From contig JAHBVG010000008.1 in assembly GCA_019637695.1 (NCBI GenBank), forward strand, positions 1-64,000: 64,000 bases of DNA, in the 5' to 3' direction. Shown piece after piece: positions 50,486 to 59,603 of this stretch. The notes below the pieces were generated by a model. That model saw nothing but the letters and a program-made list of their open reading frames with translations, had not been told where the DNA came from and did not search any database. Within the stretch, counting starts at the first letter, position 1. The number at the start of each line of letters is the position of its first letter. This stretch comes from Caldilineaceae bacterium. Its GTDB lineage: Bacteria; Chloroflexota; Anaerolineae; Caldilineales; Caldilineaceae. Made by a program: the position numbers and the translations under genes.

Positions 50486-52216
50486 TTGCAGTCCAAACGC
50501 TGGCAGCACCATCCGATTGCGCCCAAGGAATTTATTGAAGGCTGCGCCGAGCATCCCGTCCTGTTGCAGATTGTCTACAACCGGGGCGTGTGGGATGCAG
50601 CAGCGGTGGCTGGTTTCCTCAACGGCGAGGATGCGCTGCTGGAGAACCCCTACCGTCTCAAAGATATGGATGCGGCTGTCGCGCGGATTATGCGCGCCAT
50701 CGAAAAGAAAGAGGTGATCTGCGTCTACGGCGATTTTGACGCCGATGGCGTAACGGCGACAACGCTGCTGGTGGAAGCGTTACAGGCCGCCGGGGGACGC
50801 GTCGGCGCGTACATCCCCGACCGCGTGGACGAGGGCTACGGCCTCAATATCTCTTCCATTGAGGAACGCATCGCAGGCAAGGCAAAGCTCCTCATCACCG
50901 TCGATTGTGGTATCCGCAGCCTGGCCGAAATCGCCGCCGCCGTCAAGATGGGCATAGATGTGATCATCACCGATCACCATTCGGTTGGCCCGGATCTGCC
51001 GCCAGCGCTGGCCGTGATCAACCCACAACGCGCCGATTGTGGCAGCTCTTTCAAACGACTGGCCGGGGTAGGCGTGGCTTTCCGGCTGGCGCAGGCTGTC
51101 CTGCGCGCCGTGGCCGAGGCGCCGTGGAGCAAACAGTCTCCTGACGAGGCCGCCGAGACCGAACGCTCTCTGCTCGATCTTGTCGCCGTGGGGACAATTG
51201 CCGACATGCTGCCCCTGATCGGGGAAAACCGATCCCTTGTGCGGCGCGGATTGGAAGAGATGCGCCGCGGCCAGCGTGTCGGCCTCTTCGCCCTGCTCGA
51301 AAGCGCTTCAACGTCCCCCAAATCGGTGGATAGCACCATCATCAGTTTTCGCATCGCCCCGCGCATCAACGCCGCCGGACGGCTGCAACATGCCCGGCTG
51401 GCCTATGAGCTACTGCGCTGTCAAGCCTACGAAGCTGCCTACGATCAAGCGATGCAGCTCGAACTCCTTAATCGGAAGCGGCAAGATCTGACCCATGCTG
51501 CGCAGAAACTCGCCGAATCACAACTGATCTTCGACCGAGAAGCCTATCCACCGCTGATCTTTGCAGCCAGCGACCAATTTCAATATGGGATTGTCGGATT
51601 GGTGGCCGGTCGTCTGGTGGATCGATTTTACCGGCCTTCGATTGTGGTCATGCAGGGTGAAGAGGAATCGCGCGGCAGCGCGCGCAGCATTGACGAATTC
51701 AACATCACCGCCGCCCTGGATCAAGTGAGCCATCTGCTTGTCCGCCACGGGGGACACAGCCGCGCCGCCGGTTTTACAGTGAAAAATGAACATCTGCCCG
51801 AACTCATAGAGGAACTCACCCAACGCGCCGCCAGCGAGCTTAACCAACACCCGGAACTGCGCCCCACGCTCTGGATCGATCATGAATTAAAGTTAACCGA
51901 TATCGACTGGGCGCTCCACGCCCAACTGGCGCGTCTCGAACCGGTGGGCCAGGAAAATCAATCGCCGCTCTTTCTCACGCGTCACTGCTATGTACGCGAT
52001 GTGCGCGCCGTGGGCCGCGAAGGGCAACATCTCAAACTCACCTTTAACCCGCCTGGCGAAAAAGTCTACGACGCCATTGGCTTTGGCCTGGGCAGCCTGG
52101 CGGCCCAACTCGACGCCGGCGCCATCCTCGACGTTGTCTACCATCTTGAGCGGAACGAATGGCAGGGGCGGCCCAGTTTACAGTGGAATGTGCAGGATTT
52201 GAGAGCAGCGGAGTGA
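50486..52216 (+). CDS. recJ: single-stranded-DNA-specific exonuclease RecJ
   Basis: A 576-residue DHH-family 5'-3' exonuclease for recombination and repair. A TTG start at 50486 follows GGAGGT by 5 nt. Motifs: VYGDFDADGVTATTLLVEAL (motif I), ITVDCGI (II), VIITDHHSVGPDLP (DHH, III), LDLVAVGTIADMLPL (IV), and the DHHA1 domain with RHGGHSRAAGFTV. The C-terminal OB domain is present (RDVRAVGREGQHLKLTF). Length is normal for RecJ. It ends at a GATTGGGGACTGGG repeat. Confidence 0.95.
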   Translation: MQSKRWQHHPIAPKEFIEGCAEHPVLLQIVYNRGVWDAAAVAGFLNGEDALLENPYRLKDMDAAVARIMRAIEKKEVICVYGDFDADGVTATTLLVEALQAAGGRVGAYIPDRVDEGYGLNISSIEERIAGKAKLLITVDCGIRSLAEIAAAVKMGIDVIITDHHSVGPDLPPALAVINPQRADCGSSFKRLAGVGVAFRLAQAVLRAVAEAPWSKQSPDEAAETERSLLDLVAVGTIADMLPLIGENRSLVRRGLEEMRRGQRVGLFALLESASTSPKSVDSTIISFRIAPRINAAGRLQHARLAYELLRCQAYEAAYDQAMQLELLNRKRQDLTHAAQKLAESQLIFDREAYPPLIFAASDQFQYGIVGLVAGRLVDRFYRPSIVVMQGEEESRGSARSIDEFNITAALDQVSHLLVRHGGHSRAAGFTVKNEHLPELIEELTQRAASELNQHPELRPTLWIDHELKLTDIDWALHAQLARLEPVGQENQSPLFLTRHCYVRDVRAVGREGQHLKLTFNPPGEKVYDAIGFGLGSLAAQLDAGAILDVVYHLERNEWQGRPSLQWNVQDLRAAE

Positions 52217-52342
52217 AGATTGGGGACTGGGATTGGGGACTGGGCATATGCCTTTTCTGCGCTACCTGCTAACCGCCAACAGCTAACGGCTCTCTGCCAC
52301 CTGCAACTTGCAAACCTGCAAACCTTTTACGGAGATATGATT

Positions 52343-52588
52343 ATGGTTCGACGACTTTCGCTTCCATTGAAAATTGCCATAGGCTTCGCCGCGCTGGGCA
52401 TCGCGCTGACCGTCGTGGGCATCATCCGCGGCAATGTACCGCTCACCCCGGCCAGCATTGGCATGGCCCTGCTCATCGGCGGGGGAAGCTGGTTCCTTGT
52501 CTCGTGGGCCGTAGCCGCCGCCGCCGTGGACGTGGAGGAGGATGTGGCCGAAGCCGGGATCGCGGCTGGATCAGAGGACGGGGGATGA
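52343..52588 (+). CDS. small two-helix membrane protein
   Basis: An 81-residue protein. The ATG at 52343 has GGAG 8 nt upstream; an ATG 6 nt earlier is too close to it. Two hydrophobic helices (IAIGFAALGIALTVVGIIRG and ASIGMALLIGGGSWFLVSWAVAAAA) are followed by an acidic tail (VDVEEDVAEAG). No family recognised. It lies between recJ and a Uma2 gene. Confidence 0.7.
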   Translation: MVRRLSLPLKIAIGFAALGIALTVVGIIRGNVPLTPASIGMALLIGGGSWFLVSWAVAAAAVDVEEDVAEAGIAAGSEDGG

Positions 52589-52665
52589 AGTAGAATTGCA
52601 TACAGAGTAAGAGAACATCGACTGAATGGACGAATCCGGAACACGTACCACGCCAGGAGATTCTC

Positions 52666-53298
52666 ATGATTGCAACCACACACGCCGAAGCAACCACAGC
52701 TGAGAGGTCAGATTTGGACGCGCCCTCCCCACGCTTCCATGGCCAGCGCATGACGATTGAGCAATTCGCGGCGCTGCCCGACGACGATCACCGCTACGAA
52801 TATATCAACGGGGAGGCCAGAGCCATGTCGCCAGCCGGAGGACGCCACGGGTGGATCGCAACTCGTTTGATTATCTTATTGGGAGAAAGTCTTGAAGAGT
52901 CGGATCATCTCTTTGACTCCAGCACGGGATACCGCCTGCCCAATGGTAACGTGCTTTCGCCCGACGTTTCTGTGATCCTGGTGGGGCGGCTGCTGGGAGA
53001 GGAAGAACCTGTTGGCTTCATCACCATTGCGCCTGATCTGGCGGTGGAGATCGTCTCGCCGGGCGATCTCTACGGCTATTTGCAGCAAAAAGTAGCGGCC
53101 TATCTGGACTGGGGCGTCAAGGCCGTCTGGGTGGTGGAACCCGCCCAGCGCCAGGTAATGGTCCACACCGCCGGGCAGATCATTCGCATCCACGGCGACG
53201 ACATCTTATCGGGCGGCGACGCTGTGCCCGGTTTTAGCGCCAGATTGGACAAGATCTTCCTGCCCCAACGCGCCCAATCCCTAATCACCAATCCCTAA
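52666..53298 (+). CDS. Uma2 family endonuclease
   Basis: A 210-residue Uma2 protein. Motifs: MTIEQFAALPDDDHRYEYINGEARAMSPAGGRHG, NVLSPDVSVILVGR, LAVEIVSPGDLYGYLQQKVAAYLDWGVKAVWVVEP, typical of the PD-(D/E)XK-like core. The final residues RAQSLITNP come from an AATCCCTAATCACCAATCCC repeat, so the C-terminus appears to have been replaced by repeat DNA. It is the third Uma2 locus of the window. Function of the family is unresolved. Confidence 0.9.
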   Translation: MIATTHAEATTAERSDLDAPSPRFHGQRMTIEQFAALPDDDHRYEYINGEARAMSPAGGRHGWIATRLIILLGESLEESDHLFDSSTGYRLPNGNVLSPDVSVILVGRLLGEEEPVGFITIAPDLAVEIVSPGDLYGYLQQKVAAYLDWGVKAVWVVEPAQRQVMVHTAGQIIRIHGDDILSGGDAVPGFSARLDKIFLPQRAQSLITNP

Positions 53299-53325
53299 TC
53301 ACCCTCTCAACACGGAGAATCTACA

Positions 53326-54150
53326 TTGACCAACATTTCCCGCCTCAAGCATGTGCGCGCCGTCCTCTTCGATATGGACGGCGTTGTCTACGTGGGCAAC
53401 CAGGCCCTGCCCGGCGTACAGGATCTGCTCGACTATCTCGACGCCACAGGCCGCGTCTGGTCCTTTGTCACCAACAATTCCACACGCACGCCGCAGATGT
53501 TCGCCGACAAGGTGCAGGGGATGGGCATGCGCGTGCCCGCTGATCATATCCTCACCAGTTCGCTGGTTACGGCGTGGTGGATGGCCGAGGAGTTCCCCAA
53601 CCGCGGCAAGGTCTACGCGCTGGGCGAAGCCGGGCTGATCACCGCTATCACCGACGCCGGCTTCACCCTGGTAGAGGATCCCTTTGATGCCGAATTTGTC
53701 GTCTCTGGCATCAACTTCAGCCTCACCTATCGCATGTTGGAAGACGCCACCCTGGGCATCCGCAACGGCGCCCGCTTCATCGGCACCAACATCGATCCCA
53801 CCTATCCCACCGAACGCGGGCAGATCCCCGGCACGGGATCGGTGCTGGCCCTGCTCGAAGCCGCCAGCGGCGTCAAACCGACCATCATCGGCAAGCCTTT
53901 CCCCGGCATGTTCCGGCAGATCCTGCACCGGCTGGGTACAGAGCCGGAAAACACGCTGATGATCGGTGACCGCTACGAGACCGACATCGTCGGCGCGATT
54001 GCCATGGGGTTTGTCACCGCCGCCGTCACTACCGGCATCAACAGCCGCGAGGAATTTGAGGCCGCCGCGCCCCCGCCCGATCTGATCCTCAGCGGGCTGC
54101 CCGCGTTGCTCGACGCGTTCCGTGAGGCGGACGGGAAAGACGAAGGATGA
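53326..54150 (+). CDS. HAD-superfamily hydrolase, NagD-like (subfamily IIA)
   Basis: A 274-residue phosphatase. TTG start at 53326 with GGAG 8 nt upstream. Motif I AVLFDMDGVVYVGNQALPG carries the nucleophile aspartate, motif II is in WSFVTNNSTRTPQMF, the C2a cap lies between about 90 and 190, motif III lysine is in IIGKPFPGMF, and motif IV is MIGDRYETDIVGAIAMGF. The family includes NMP, p-nitrophenyl-phosphate and phosphoglycolate phosphatases. Exact substrate unknown. Confidence 0.92.
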   Translation: MTNISRLKHVRAVLFDMDGVVYVGNQALPGVQDLLDYLDATGRVWSFVTNNSTRTPQMFADKVQGMGMRVPADHILTSSLVTAWWMAEEFPNRGKVYALGEAGLITAITDAGFTLVEDPFDAEFVVSGINFSLTYRMLEDATLGIRNGARFIGTNIDPTYPTERGQIPGTGSVLALLEAASGVKPTIIGKPFPGMFRQILHRLGTEPENTLMIGDRYETDIVGAIAMGFVTAAVTTGINSREEFEAAAPPPDLILSGLPALLDAFREADGKDEG

Positions 54151-54152
54151 AA

Positions 54153-54208
54153 TGAGAAGGGTGAAGGGTGAGATAAAGATGTTCACCCTTCACCCTTCAC
54201 CCTTCTCA
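54153..54208. repeat. GAGAAGGGTGAAGGGTGA palindromic repeat
   Basis: TGAGAAGGGTGAAGGGTGA at 54153-54171 faces TCACCCTTCACCCTTCAC...TCTCA at 54183-54208. It directly follows the phosphatase stop codon. Confidence 0.82.
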
Positions 54209-54253
54209 CTCCACTCTTCTTCCTTCTTCTACTCCTCGCCTCGCCACATCTTT

Positions 54254-54283
54254 TTGACCCGCTCCGAACATCTGCGCTAGAAT
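54254..54283 (+). promoter_or_regulatory. sigma-70-like promoter of rlmN
   Basis: TTGACC (54254-54259), 18-nt spacer, TAGAAT (54278-54283). Transcription would begin near 54290, right at the first ATG, so the functional start may be the second ATG at 54330. Confidence 0.6.
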
Positions 54284-54290
54284 CAAGGGT

Positions 54291-55412
54291 ATGACTGAAA
54301 TCAATTTGGAGATCGAGAGTGGCGCGACAATGGAGAAGGTGGCGCTGCTCGATCTTTCGCTTGAAGAATTAACTGAATATCTCGCTCGCCTGGGCCAACC
54401 CGCTTATCGGGCGCGTCAGATCTGGGAATGGATCTACAAACGTTATGCGCGTAGCTTCGACGAGATGAGCAACCTGCCCAAAGTGTTGCGCGAACAGTTG
54501 AAGGACGAGGCCATCCTCTACCCGTTGACCATTGTCACGCAGATCGTGTCGCAGGCACGCGACACGCAGAAGGTACTCTTTCGTCTGCCCGACGGCCAGA
54601 CCATCGAGACCGTGTTGATGGTCTATGACAAGCGGCGCACACTCTGTATCAGCAGCCAGGCCGGGTGCGCCATGGGCTGTACCTTCTGCGCCACGGCTCA
54701 GGGTGGATTGGCGCGTAACCTCAGCGCCGGCGAGATCGTGGCGCAGGTCCTCTTTTTCGCGGGCTTTTTGGCCGATCCTGAGGCGGAACCGCAGATGGAT
54801 CTGGAACGACCCACGGCGGTGACCAACATTGTACTCATGGGTATGGGCGAACCGATGCACAACTACGACAACGTTTGGACCGCGCTGCGCCGCCTCACCG
54901 ATGGGGATGCGTTTGGGTTGGGCGCGCGTAATATCACGTTGAGTACAGTGGGGCTGATCCCCATGATCGACCGCATGGCCGAGGAAGGGCTTCAGATCAA
55001 CCTGGCGGTGAGTCTGCACGCGCCCAACGACGATCTGCGCGGGCAACTGGTCCCCATCAACCGGCGCTGGAAGGTGGACGATCTATTGGCCGCAGTGGCG
55101 CGTTACATTGAGAAGACCCATCGCCGCGTCACCTTCGAGTACGCGCTTATGCGCGGCGTCAACGACAGCCCGGAACTGGCCGCGGAATTGGGTGAAAAAC
55201 TGGCGCCGCTGCTCTGCCACGTCAACGTCATCCCGCTCAACCCGATCCCGGACAGCCCGTTTCAACCCACCAGCGACGAGGACACAGAACGGTTTGTGCA
55301 GATTTTGCGCGAACATGGGGTACCGGCGACGGTGCGCCTGCGCCGCGGCATTGAGATCAACGCCGGTTGTGGTCAACTGCGCCAGGCAAGCGCAGCGCGT
55401 AGGGCCGCATGA
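54291..55412 (+). CDS. rlmN: dual-specificity 23S rRNA A2503 / tRNA A37 C2-methyltransferase RlmN
   Basis: Up to 373 residues; the ATG at 54330 ([19 protein letters not shown]) may be the true start because the promoter lies so close to 54291. The radical-SAM motif CAMGCTFC has cysteines at 126, 130 and 133. Further marks are [55 protein letters not shown], and the mobile catalytic cysteine C360 in INAGCGQLR. It methylates adenine C2 in rRNA and tRNA through a methyl-cysteine intermediate and helps translational fidelity. Confidence 0.96.
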   Translation: MTEINLEIESGATMEKVALLDLSLEELTEYLARLGQPAYRARQIWEWIYKRYARSFDEMSNLPKVLREQLKDEAILYPLTIVTQIVSQARDTQKVLFRLPDGQTIETVLMVYDKRRTLCISSQAGCAMGCTFCATAQGGLARNLSAGEIVAQVLFFAGFLADPEAEPQMDLERPTAVTNIVLMGMGEPMHNYDNVWTALRRLTDGDAFGLGARNITLSTVGLIPMIDRMAEEGLQINLAVSLHAPNDDLRGQLVPINRRWKVDDLLAAVARYIEKTHRRVTFEYALMRGVNDSPELAAELGEKLAPLLCHVNVIPLNPIPDSPFQPTSDEDTERFVQILREHGVPATVRLRRGIEINAGCGQLRQASAARRAA

Positions 55413-55470
55413 TCAAACAACCAACGACTCAACCACAAAGCCCAGTGCACTTCAGCGCACTTTTTCTGTT

Positions 55471-55537
55471 AGCCGCCGGTTTCAACCGGCGGATGATGGG
55501 AGATCCATCCATTCACAACGGTTTCAACCGGCGGATC
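55471..55537. repeat. two copies of GGTTTCAACCGGCGGAT
   Basis: GCCGCCGGTTTCAACCGGCGGAT near 55473 (quoted core CCGCCGGTTTCAACCGGCGG is palindromic) and a second GGTTTCAACCGGCGGATC near 55520, in the gap after rlmN. Confidence 0.75.
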
Positions 55538-55579
55538 CTTGAGGACGCGTCGGACCATGCCTGTTTTAGCCGATGGCCC

Positions 55580-55612
55580 AAAAGCAAAAACGCCAGTCTA
55601 GATAGACTGGCG
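55580..55612 (-). terminator. rho-independent terminator of rpmB
   Basis: On the minus strand CGCCAGTCTA-TC-TAGACTGGCG (55591-55612) is followed by TTTTTGCTTTT. It lies 40 nt after the rpmB stop codon. Confidence 0.85.
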
Positions 55613-55651
55613 CCTGTGCTTCCCGATTCGGCGGCTTTCGCCTCAACTGGC

Positions 55652-55831
55652 CTAGACCTTGCTCAGCGTCTTGATGCAGCTAGTGCAAAGCCGTTTGGAG
55701 AGCGTTTGACCCTTCTCCGTAACTCGCACCTTCTGGATGTTAACGTTCCACTTGGTGCGGGTGGCTTTCTTCGACCAGGGGCGATTGTTGCCAAATTGAG
55801 GGCCTTTGCCACAATTTTCGCACTTAGCCAT
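55652..55831 (-). CDS. rpmB: 50S ribosomal protein L28
   Basis: A 59-residue L28. It starts [20 protein letters not shown] and ends KTLSKV. The zinc-binding form is evident: C4 and C7 near the start, C49 and C52 near the end ([10 protein letters not shown]). GAGGGAG lies about 8 nt before the ATG at 55831. It is a structural protein of the large subunit. It is transcribed away from degV-recG, has its own terminator, and appears monocistronic. The neighbourhood of rpmB, degV and recG recalls the conserved rpmB...recG region of Firmicutes. Confidence 0.95.
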   Translation of the reverse strand: MAKCENCGKGPQFGNNRPWSKKATRTKWNVNIQKVRVTEKGQTLSKRLCTSCIKTLSKV

Positions 55832-56052
55832 GATTCACACTCCCTCATAAAAAGTGGTCGATCCCTTTCGCGCCTGCACAAAGGCAACAAAATTGGGCTC
55901 GCCTAGTTCGTTATATAACTGTTGAACTCTATCACACGGCTGTTCGGCTGTCAAAAAATGGGCGATAGGAAACCCTGGCATTGCTTGTTCGTTTTGCCGA
56001 CACCGGGTGAAAGTCTATATCACTGGAAACTGTACAAGTTTGGAGTATTGAC

Positions 56053-56913
56053 GTGGGTAAAGTTTGTATCGTCACCGATAGCAATGCATCCCTGCCAAGG
56101 GAGATTCTAGAAGAATATCCAATCAAGGTCATTCCCCATACCATCCGCTTTGGGCAGGAGCGTATTGATGAAACACCCGATCTAACCGTCGAGCGCCTCT
56201 TTCAGATCCTGCGCGAGAAACAGAATGGGGGGCCGCTGTTGATGCCTGAGCTAGAGGCCCCGAACATCAACCGAATTCTGGATTGTTACCAGCAGATCAC
56301 ACGCGAGGCTGATGAAATTGTCTCCATCCACATGAGTAGCCATCTCAGCCCCATGTGGGCGCAGTCGCGTAAGGCCGCCGAAATGATGATGGGGCGCTAT
56401 CGCATCCGCGTCATCGACAGCCTGAGTACATCCTTAGGGTTGGGCGTGCTGGTCGAACTGGCGGGCAAAGCTGCGGTGGAAGGGGCCAATCTACACGAAA
56501 TCGCCAGGATCATCAACGGCGCTGTGCCCCATCTTTACGTTACCTTTTTCGCAGAAACCCTCAATTATCTGGAACGGTCAGCGCACCTGGGCGCGGCCCA
56601 AAGCGTATTGGGGACCATGCTCGGCATCAAGGCCATGTTAACAATGGAGGATGGCAGGTTGATCCCGCTGGAGAAGGTGCAAAGCCGCGAAGAAGTTGTG
56701 GATAAACTCTATGACTTTGTGGCCGAATTTGCCCACATCGAGCAGGTGGGGATCGTCCAGCACCGCTACGAGCAGACGCAAGAGATGTTCCTCGACCGCT
56801 TGAAAGAAGGCTTGCCCAGACTCTCCACCCGCTTGCTGCACTATCCCCCCAGCCTGGCCGTTCATCTTGGACCAAGCGTCATGGGTGTGGTTGTGTACGA
56901 AGGGATTATTTAA
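56053..56913 (+). CDS. DegV family fatty-acid-binding protein
   Basis: A 286-residue DegV protein with a GTG start at 56053 (GGAG 7 nt upstream). VCIVTDSNASLPREILEEYPIKVIPHTIRFGQERIDE is the family N-terminus; EIVSIHMSSHLSPMWAQSRKAAEMM and RVIDSLSTSLGLGVLVELAGKAA hold the conserved serines that contact the fatty acid carboxylate. In Gram-positive bacteria the homologous FakB presents fatty acids to the FakA kinase; FakA is not in the window. Two bases separate its stop from recG, so they form an operon. Confidence 0.93.
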   Translation: MGKVCIVTDSNASLPREILEEYPIKVIPHTIRFGQERIDETPDLTVERLFQILREKQNGGPLLMPELEAPNINRILDCYQQITREADEIVSIHMSSHLSPMWAQSRKAAEMMMGRYRIRVIDSLSTSLGLGVLVELAGKAAVEGANLHEIARIINGAVPHLYVTFFAETLNYLERSAHLGAAQSVLGTMLGIKAMLTMEDGRLIPLEKVQSREEVVDKLYDFVAEFAHIEQVGIVQHRYEQTQEMFLDRLKEGLPRLSTRLLHYPPSLAVHLGPSVMGVVVYEGII

Positions 56914-56914
56914 G

Positions 56915-59395
56915 ATGCCAAACACTGTATTACAGCGTCTGCGCGATGTCCTGGCCCTGGAAGAGAAACGTGAATGGCTGGCGGATGCCATCGCTGGCGG
57001 CTTTCGCTCCTTCCAAGAGATCTGGGAAGCCGACGCCATCAAGTCGGGTCTCGACGCCGCCTGGGTGCGCCAGATCAGCGAGCGCATCCTCCATTACGAG
57101 TCGGCCACTCGCGCCGACCGCGCCAAGATCGCGCGCCAGATCCTGGGGATGCTGGATCGACCTGCGCGGCCGAATCCGGCGTTGCGCCATTTGGATCAAG
57201 TGGGTACGGAAGCCACAAATCAACCATTAGACGATGATGAAGATCCAATGCCCACGCTCCCGCCGCCAGGGCCGACGCCCCCCGTACATCGTCAGCGCCG
57301 GCAGAGTACCCCAAGCGCGGACATCCTCACGGCGTCCGTAGAAAAGATCAGTGGGATTGGGCCGACGACAGCTCAACTGTTGACCAAGCTTGGCATTGAG
57401 ACCGTGGAAGATCTCATTTGGCATCTGCCCAGTCGCCACGACGATTACAGCGAAGTACGGACCATCGCCGACATGCTGCCCGGCGAACAACTTTCGGTAG
57501 TCGCCAATCTCTGGAAGGTGGAGCAGCGCAAAATCGGCTTCAACCGTACGATGGTGCAGGGAATTTTCAACGATGGCACAGGCACACTGCGCGCTACCTG
57601 GTGGTCCCCTTACAAAGCCAAAGAATTGACCGAGGGCAAGACTTACCGGCTGATGGGCAAGGTGGGCCTCTACATGGGGCAGAAGACATTGGAAAGCCCC
57701 CACCTGGAGCCGCTGCGCACCAAAGCATTGACCAAAGGCGCCATCCTCCCTATCTACCCACTGACCGAGGGGTTGAAGAGCAGCGAAAAGATGAGCCGCT
57801 TCATCCAAAAAGCGATGGATGAAGCGTTGTCCGCCATCATAGATCCACTGCCAACATCTCTGCGCCAGCGTTATGATCTCGCCGATCTGAAGAAGGCGCT
57901 AGAGCAGATCCACAACCCAGAGAGCATTGAGGCACTTGAGGCAGCGCGCAAACGGCTGGCCTTTGACGAGTTTTTCTATATCCAACTTGGCGTTCAGCAG
58001 CGCCGGCGCGAACTCCAGCAGGCCACCGCCCCGGCGTTGGTCCATGAGCCGCAACTGCTGGCAACATTCCGAGCAGCGCTGCCCTTCGCCTTGACCGGCG
58101 CTCAGGAACGCGTCCTCGACGAGATCAGCCGCGATCTGGCGCGCACCGTGCCTATGAGTCGTCTTGTGCAAGGGGATGTGGGCAGCGGGAAAACGGCGGT
58201 GGCGGCAGGCGCCATGTTGATCGCCGCGGCCAATGGCGCGCAATCAGCCTTGCTGGCCCCCACACAGATCCTGGCCGAACAGCATTACCGCGGATTGAGC
58301 AAATTGCTCGGCGCGCTCACCCGCCCGGATGGGACACCCCTGCGCGTGGAACTGCTCACCGGTCGCGTCGGCGGCAGCGAACGGGAAAATGTGTTGGCCG
58401 GTCTGGCGGATGGCACAGTGGATGTGGTGGTGGGTACAACTGCGCTGATTCAAGAGGGCGTCGATTTTCACAATCTGGCCTTTGTGGTGGTGGACGAACA
58501 ACACCGCTTTGGCGTGGAACAGCGCGCCATCCTGCGCAGCAAAGGCGCAGAGGGCGAGCGGACGCCCGTTCCGCACATGTTGGTCATGAGCGCCACGCCC
58601 ATTCCGCGCAGCCTGGCGCTGACCATCTACGGCGATCTCGATGTCAGCGTCATCGACGAATTGCCGCCGGGCCGCCAACCGATCACCACCAAACGCTTTA
58701 AGCCCGAAGAGCGCGAACGGCTCTACGCCTTCTTGGGGCGGCAGATCGCCAGTGGACGGCAAGCGTACATCATCTATCCGCTGGTGGAGGAGAGCGACAA
58801 ACTCGATGTGGGCGCGGCTGTAGAAGAACACACTCGTCTGAGCAAGGAGATCTTCCCCAATCTGCGGTTAGGGCTGCTGCATGGGCGGCTGGCCGGTTCG
58901 CAAAAGGATGAGATCATGCGCGCCTTCGCCAATCGCGATCTGGATATTTTGGTGAGCACCAGTGTGGTCGAGGTAGGGGTGGATGTGCCCAACGCCACGG
59001 TGATGTTGATCGAAGACGCCGAACGCTTTGGGCTGGCGCAACTTCACCAGTTCCGTGGGCGTGTGGGCCGCGGCGAGCATCAGAGCTATTGCGCGCTGAT
59101 CAGCCGGGCTACCAACGAGAACGCCGTCGAACGCCTGGAAGCGCTGGTCGAGACCACCGATGGCTTTGCCCTCGCCGAAAAGGATCTGCAACTGCGCGGC
59201 CCCGGCGACTTCCTCGGCACACGGCAGAGCGGTCTGCCCGATCTGCGCATGGCCCAACTGGGCGACACGGCTACCCTCGCCCTGGCGCAGCAGGCCGCGC
59301 AGACTCTCTTTGCCGAAGATCCCAATCTGCTGAAATATCCCCTGTTGCGGGCCAGGGTAGAAAAATTCTGGCGCGGCCATGGGGATATCAATTGA
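56915..59395 (+). CDS. recG: ATP-dependent DNA helicase RecG
   Basis: An 826-residue helicase that remodels stalled forks and Holliday junctions. The ATG at 56915 follows AAGGGA. After a family-atypical helical N-terminus with a P-rich linker (about 1-130), a helix-hairpin-helix-like ISGIGPTTAQLLTKLGIETVEDL starts the wedge domain with RHDDYSEV. Walker A GDVGSGKT is near residue 420, the DEQH box (VVDEQHRFGVEQR) near 527, then SATPIPRSLALTIYGDLDVSVIDELPPGR and the TRG motif region QLRGPGDFLGTRQSGLPD. The N-terminal extension makes it longer than E. coli RecG (693). Confidence 0.95.
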   Translation: MPNTVLQRLRDVLALEEKREWLADAIAGGFRSFQEIWEADAIKSGLDAAWVRQISERILHYESATRADRAKIARQILGMLDRPARPNPALRHLDQVGTEATNQPLDDDEDPMPTLPPPGPTPPVHRQRRQSTPSADILTASVEKISGIGPTTAQLLTKLGIETVEDLIWHLPSRHDDYSEVRTIADMLPGEQLSVVANLWKVEQRKIGFNRTMVQGIFNDGTGTLRATWWSPYKAKELTEGKTYRLMGKVGLYMGQKTLESPHLEPLRTKALTKGAILPIYPLTEGLKSSEKMSRFIQKAMDEALSAIIDPLPTSLRQRYDLADLKKALEQIHNPESIEALEAARKRLAFDEFFYIQLGVQQRRRELQQATAPALVHEPQLLATFRAALPFALTGAQERVLDEISRDLARTVPMSRLVQGDVGSGKTAVAAGAMLIAAANGAQSALLAPTQILAEQHYRGLSKLLGALTRPDGTPLRVELLTGRVGGSERENVLAGLADGTVDVVVGTTALIQEGVDFHNLAFVVVDEQHRFGVEQRAILRSKGAEGERTPVPHMLVMSATPIPRSLALTIYGDLDVSVIDELPPGRQPITTKRFKPEERERLYAFLGRQIASGRQAYIIYPLVEESDKLDVGAAVEEHTRLSKEIFPNLRLGLLHGRLAGSQKDEIMRAFANRDLDILVSTSVVEVGVDVPNATVMLIEDAERFGLAQLHQFRGRVGRGEHQSYCALISRATNENAVERLEALVETTDGFALAEKDLQLRGPGDFLGTRQSGLPDLRMAQLGDTATLALAQQAAQTLFAEDPNLLKYPLLRARVEKFWRGHGDIN

Positions 59396-59480
59396 GATTG
59401 CGGAACGATGAATGCGGAATGTGGAATAGCGTAGGCGCGGTTTTTAACCGCACAGCCTCGTGAACGGTAAAGATGTCACA

Positions 59481-59508
59481 AACGGCTGGCTGTTGCCAGC
59501 CGTTTTTT
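59481..59508 (+). terminator. rho-independent terminator after recG
   Basis: AACGGCTGGC (59481-59490), loop TGTT, GCCAGCCGTT (59495-59504), then six T. It lies 86 nt after the recG stop. Confidence 0.92.
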
Positions 59509-59603
59509 CATGGCAAGATTGAGAGATCGATACTGACCTGGCTTTTCGCATCACTTATAATCTCATCAAGTTGCCATCCATGCACAAATTCAGGAGGCGA
59601 GCA